Assembly: GCA_036375275.1 (NCBI GenBank)
Contig: DASUSF010000060.1
Coordinates: 1 to 13,443, forward strand
DNA: 13,443 nt
From: DASUSF01 sp036375275
GTDB lineage: Bacteria > Pseudomonadota > Alphaproteobacteria > Geminicoccales > Geminicoccaceae
Direction of reading: 5' to 3'
The position numbers and the translations under genes were made by a program. The notes under the pieces were generated by a model. The model was not told the DNA's origin. It saw nothing but the letters and a program-made list of their open reading frames with translations, and ran no database searches. Of this stretch, positions 13,256-13,443 are shown one piece after another; the first letter of the stretch is position 1; the number at the start of each line of letters is the position of its first letter.

Positions 13256-13443
13256 GGCGCAACCGGCTCGACCTGCCACGCCGCCTCGCCCGGCAGGCCC
13301 TCGACCGGACCCGGCTCGAGCTCGGGCGGGTCGTGGCCGAGCGCCGCGACCTCGAGCAGGCGCGCGCGGCGCTCTGCGACACCCGGGCGCGGGAGACCTT
13401 CGAGGATGCCGCCGAGCTTCATCTCCTCGCCAGCTATCACGAG
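13252..13443 (+). CDS. fliJ: FliJ-like flagellar export chaperone, N-terminal part (cut by window edge)
   Basis: The first 64 residues of a small, highly charged, Arg/Glu/Leu-rich and probably coiled-coil protein (for example RRLARQALDRTRLELGRVVA, then ERRDLEQARAAL). FliJ is the coiled-coil stalk protein that works with the FliI ATPase in flagellar protein export, and the gene normally follows fliI. Its ATG overlaps the fliI stop (ATGA, 13252-13255), so it is translationally coupled in the ancestral operon. The reading frame is open to the window edge. The identity rests mainly on gene order and coiled-coil composition, because FliJ sequences are poorly conserved. If fliI is not translated to its end, coupling and expression of this gene may be impaired. 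Confidence 0.7.
   Translation, partial: MRRNRLDLPRRLARQALDRTRLELGRVVAERRDLEQARAALCDTRARETFEDAAELHLLASYHE

Noticed and set aside
1..13443. CRISPR array, tRNA, transposase or phage/defence genes
   Set aside because: No regularly spaced repeats, no cloverleaf-like segment, no DDE or serine-recombinase motifs and no terminal inverted repeats were seen. The genes are ordinary metabolic, regulatory and flagellar ones.

Overview
The window looks like chromosomal DNA of a very GC-rich alphaproteobacterium. The strongest taxonomic marker is an intact ctrA (10988-11728, minus), the cell-cycle response regulator restricted to Alphaproteobacteria, next to flagellar fliI and fliJ. Codon use is strongly G/C at third positions throughout, and together with the metabolic gene content this suggests a Rhodospirillales/Geminicoccales-like lineage (inference). 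I see no tRNA, rRNA, CRISPR array, insertion sequence or phage gene.

Layout. (1) 1-3034: a MocR-type regulator (minus, cut by the left edge) is divergent from a TRAP-type periplasmic binding protein, which is followed by an Lrp/AsnC regulator. (2) 3150-4764, plus: an NAD(P)-dependent 3-hydroxyisobutyrate-dehydrogenase-family enzyme and a beta-carbonic anhydrase. (3) 4781-7434, minus, a likely operon: carboxymuconolactone-decarboxylase-family protein, then SDR oxidoreductase, then zinc alcohol dehydrogenase. It converges on the carbonic anhydrase with only 16 bp between stop codons. (4) 7682-10584, plus: a succinate-semialdehyde-type aldehyde dehydrogenase followed closely by a class III aminotransferase. 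They are divergent from block 3 across a 247 bp spacer rich in inverted repeats. (5) 10585-10987: no gene seen. (6) 10988-13443: ctrA (minus) divergent from fliI-fliJ (plus); fliJ is cut by the right edge.

How the parts may fit. The MocR regulator, the binding protein (which resembles, from memory, the ectoine-binding TeaA/UehA group), the AsnC regulator, the aldehyde dehydrogenase and the aminotransferase match five components of ectoine uptake/catabolism clusters (enuR, uehA, asnC, ssd, atf). They are split into two blocks here. The TRAP permease and the ectoine hydrolase/deacetylase genes are absent, so the ectoine link is a hypothesis.

The most striking sequence-level result is fliI. Its translation can be followed almost end to end, but only by changing frame five times. 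A 13-base tandem duplication creates an early stop, there is an apparent deletion of about 20 codons, and there are three small indels, one of them inside the Walker A motif. Every other gene in the window reads cleanly, so fliI is best described as a decaying gene. Intact ctrA lies beside it, with a perfect TTAA-N7-TTAA CtrA box in the shared promoter region.
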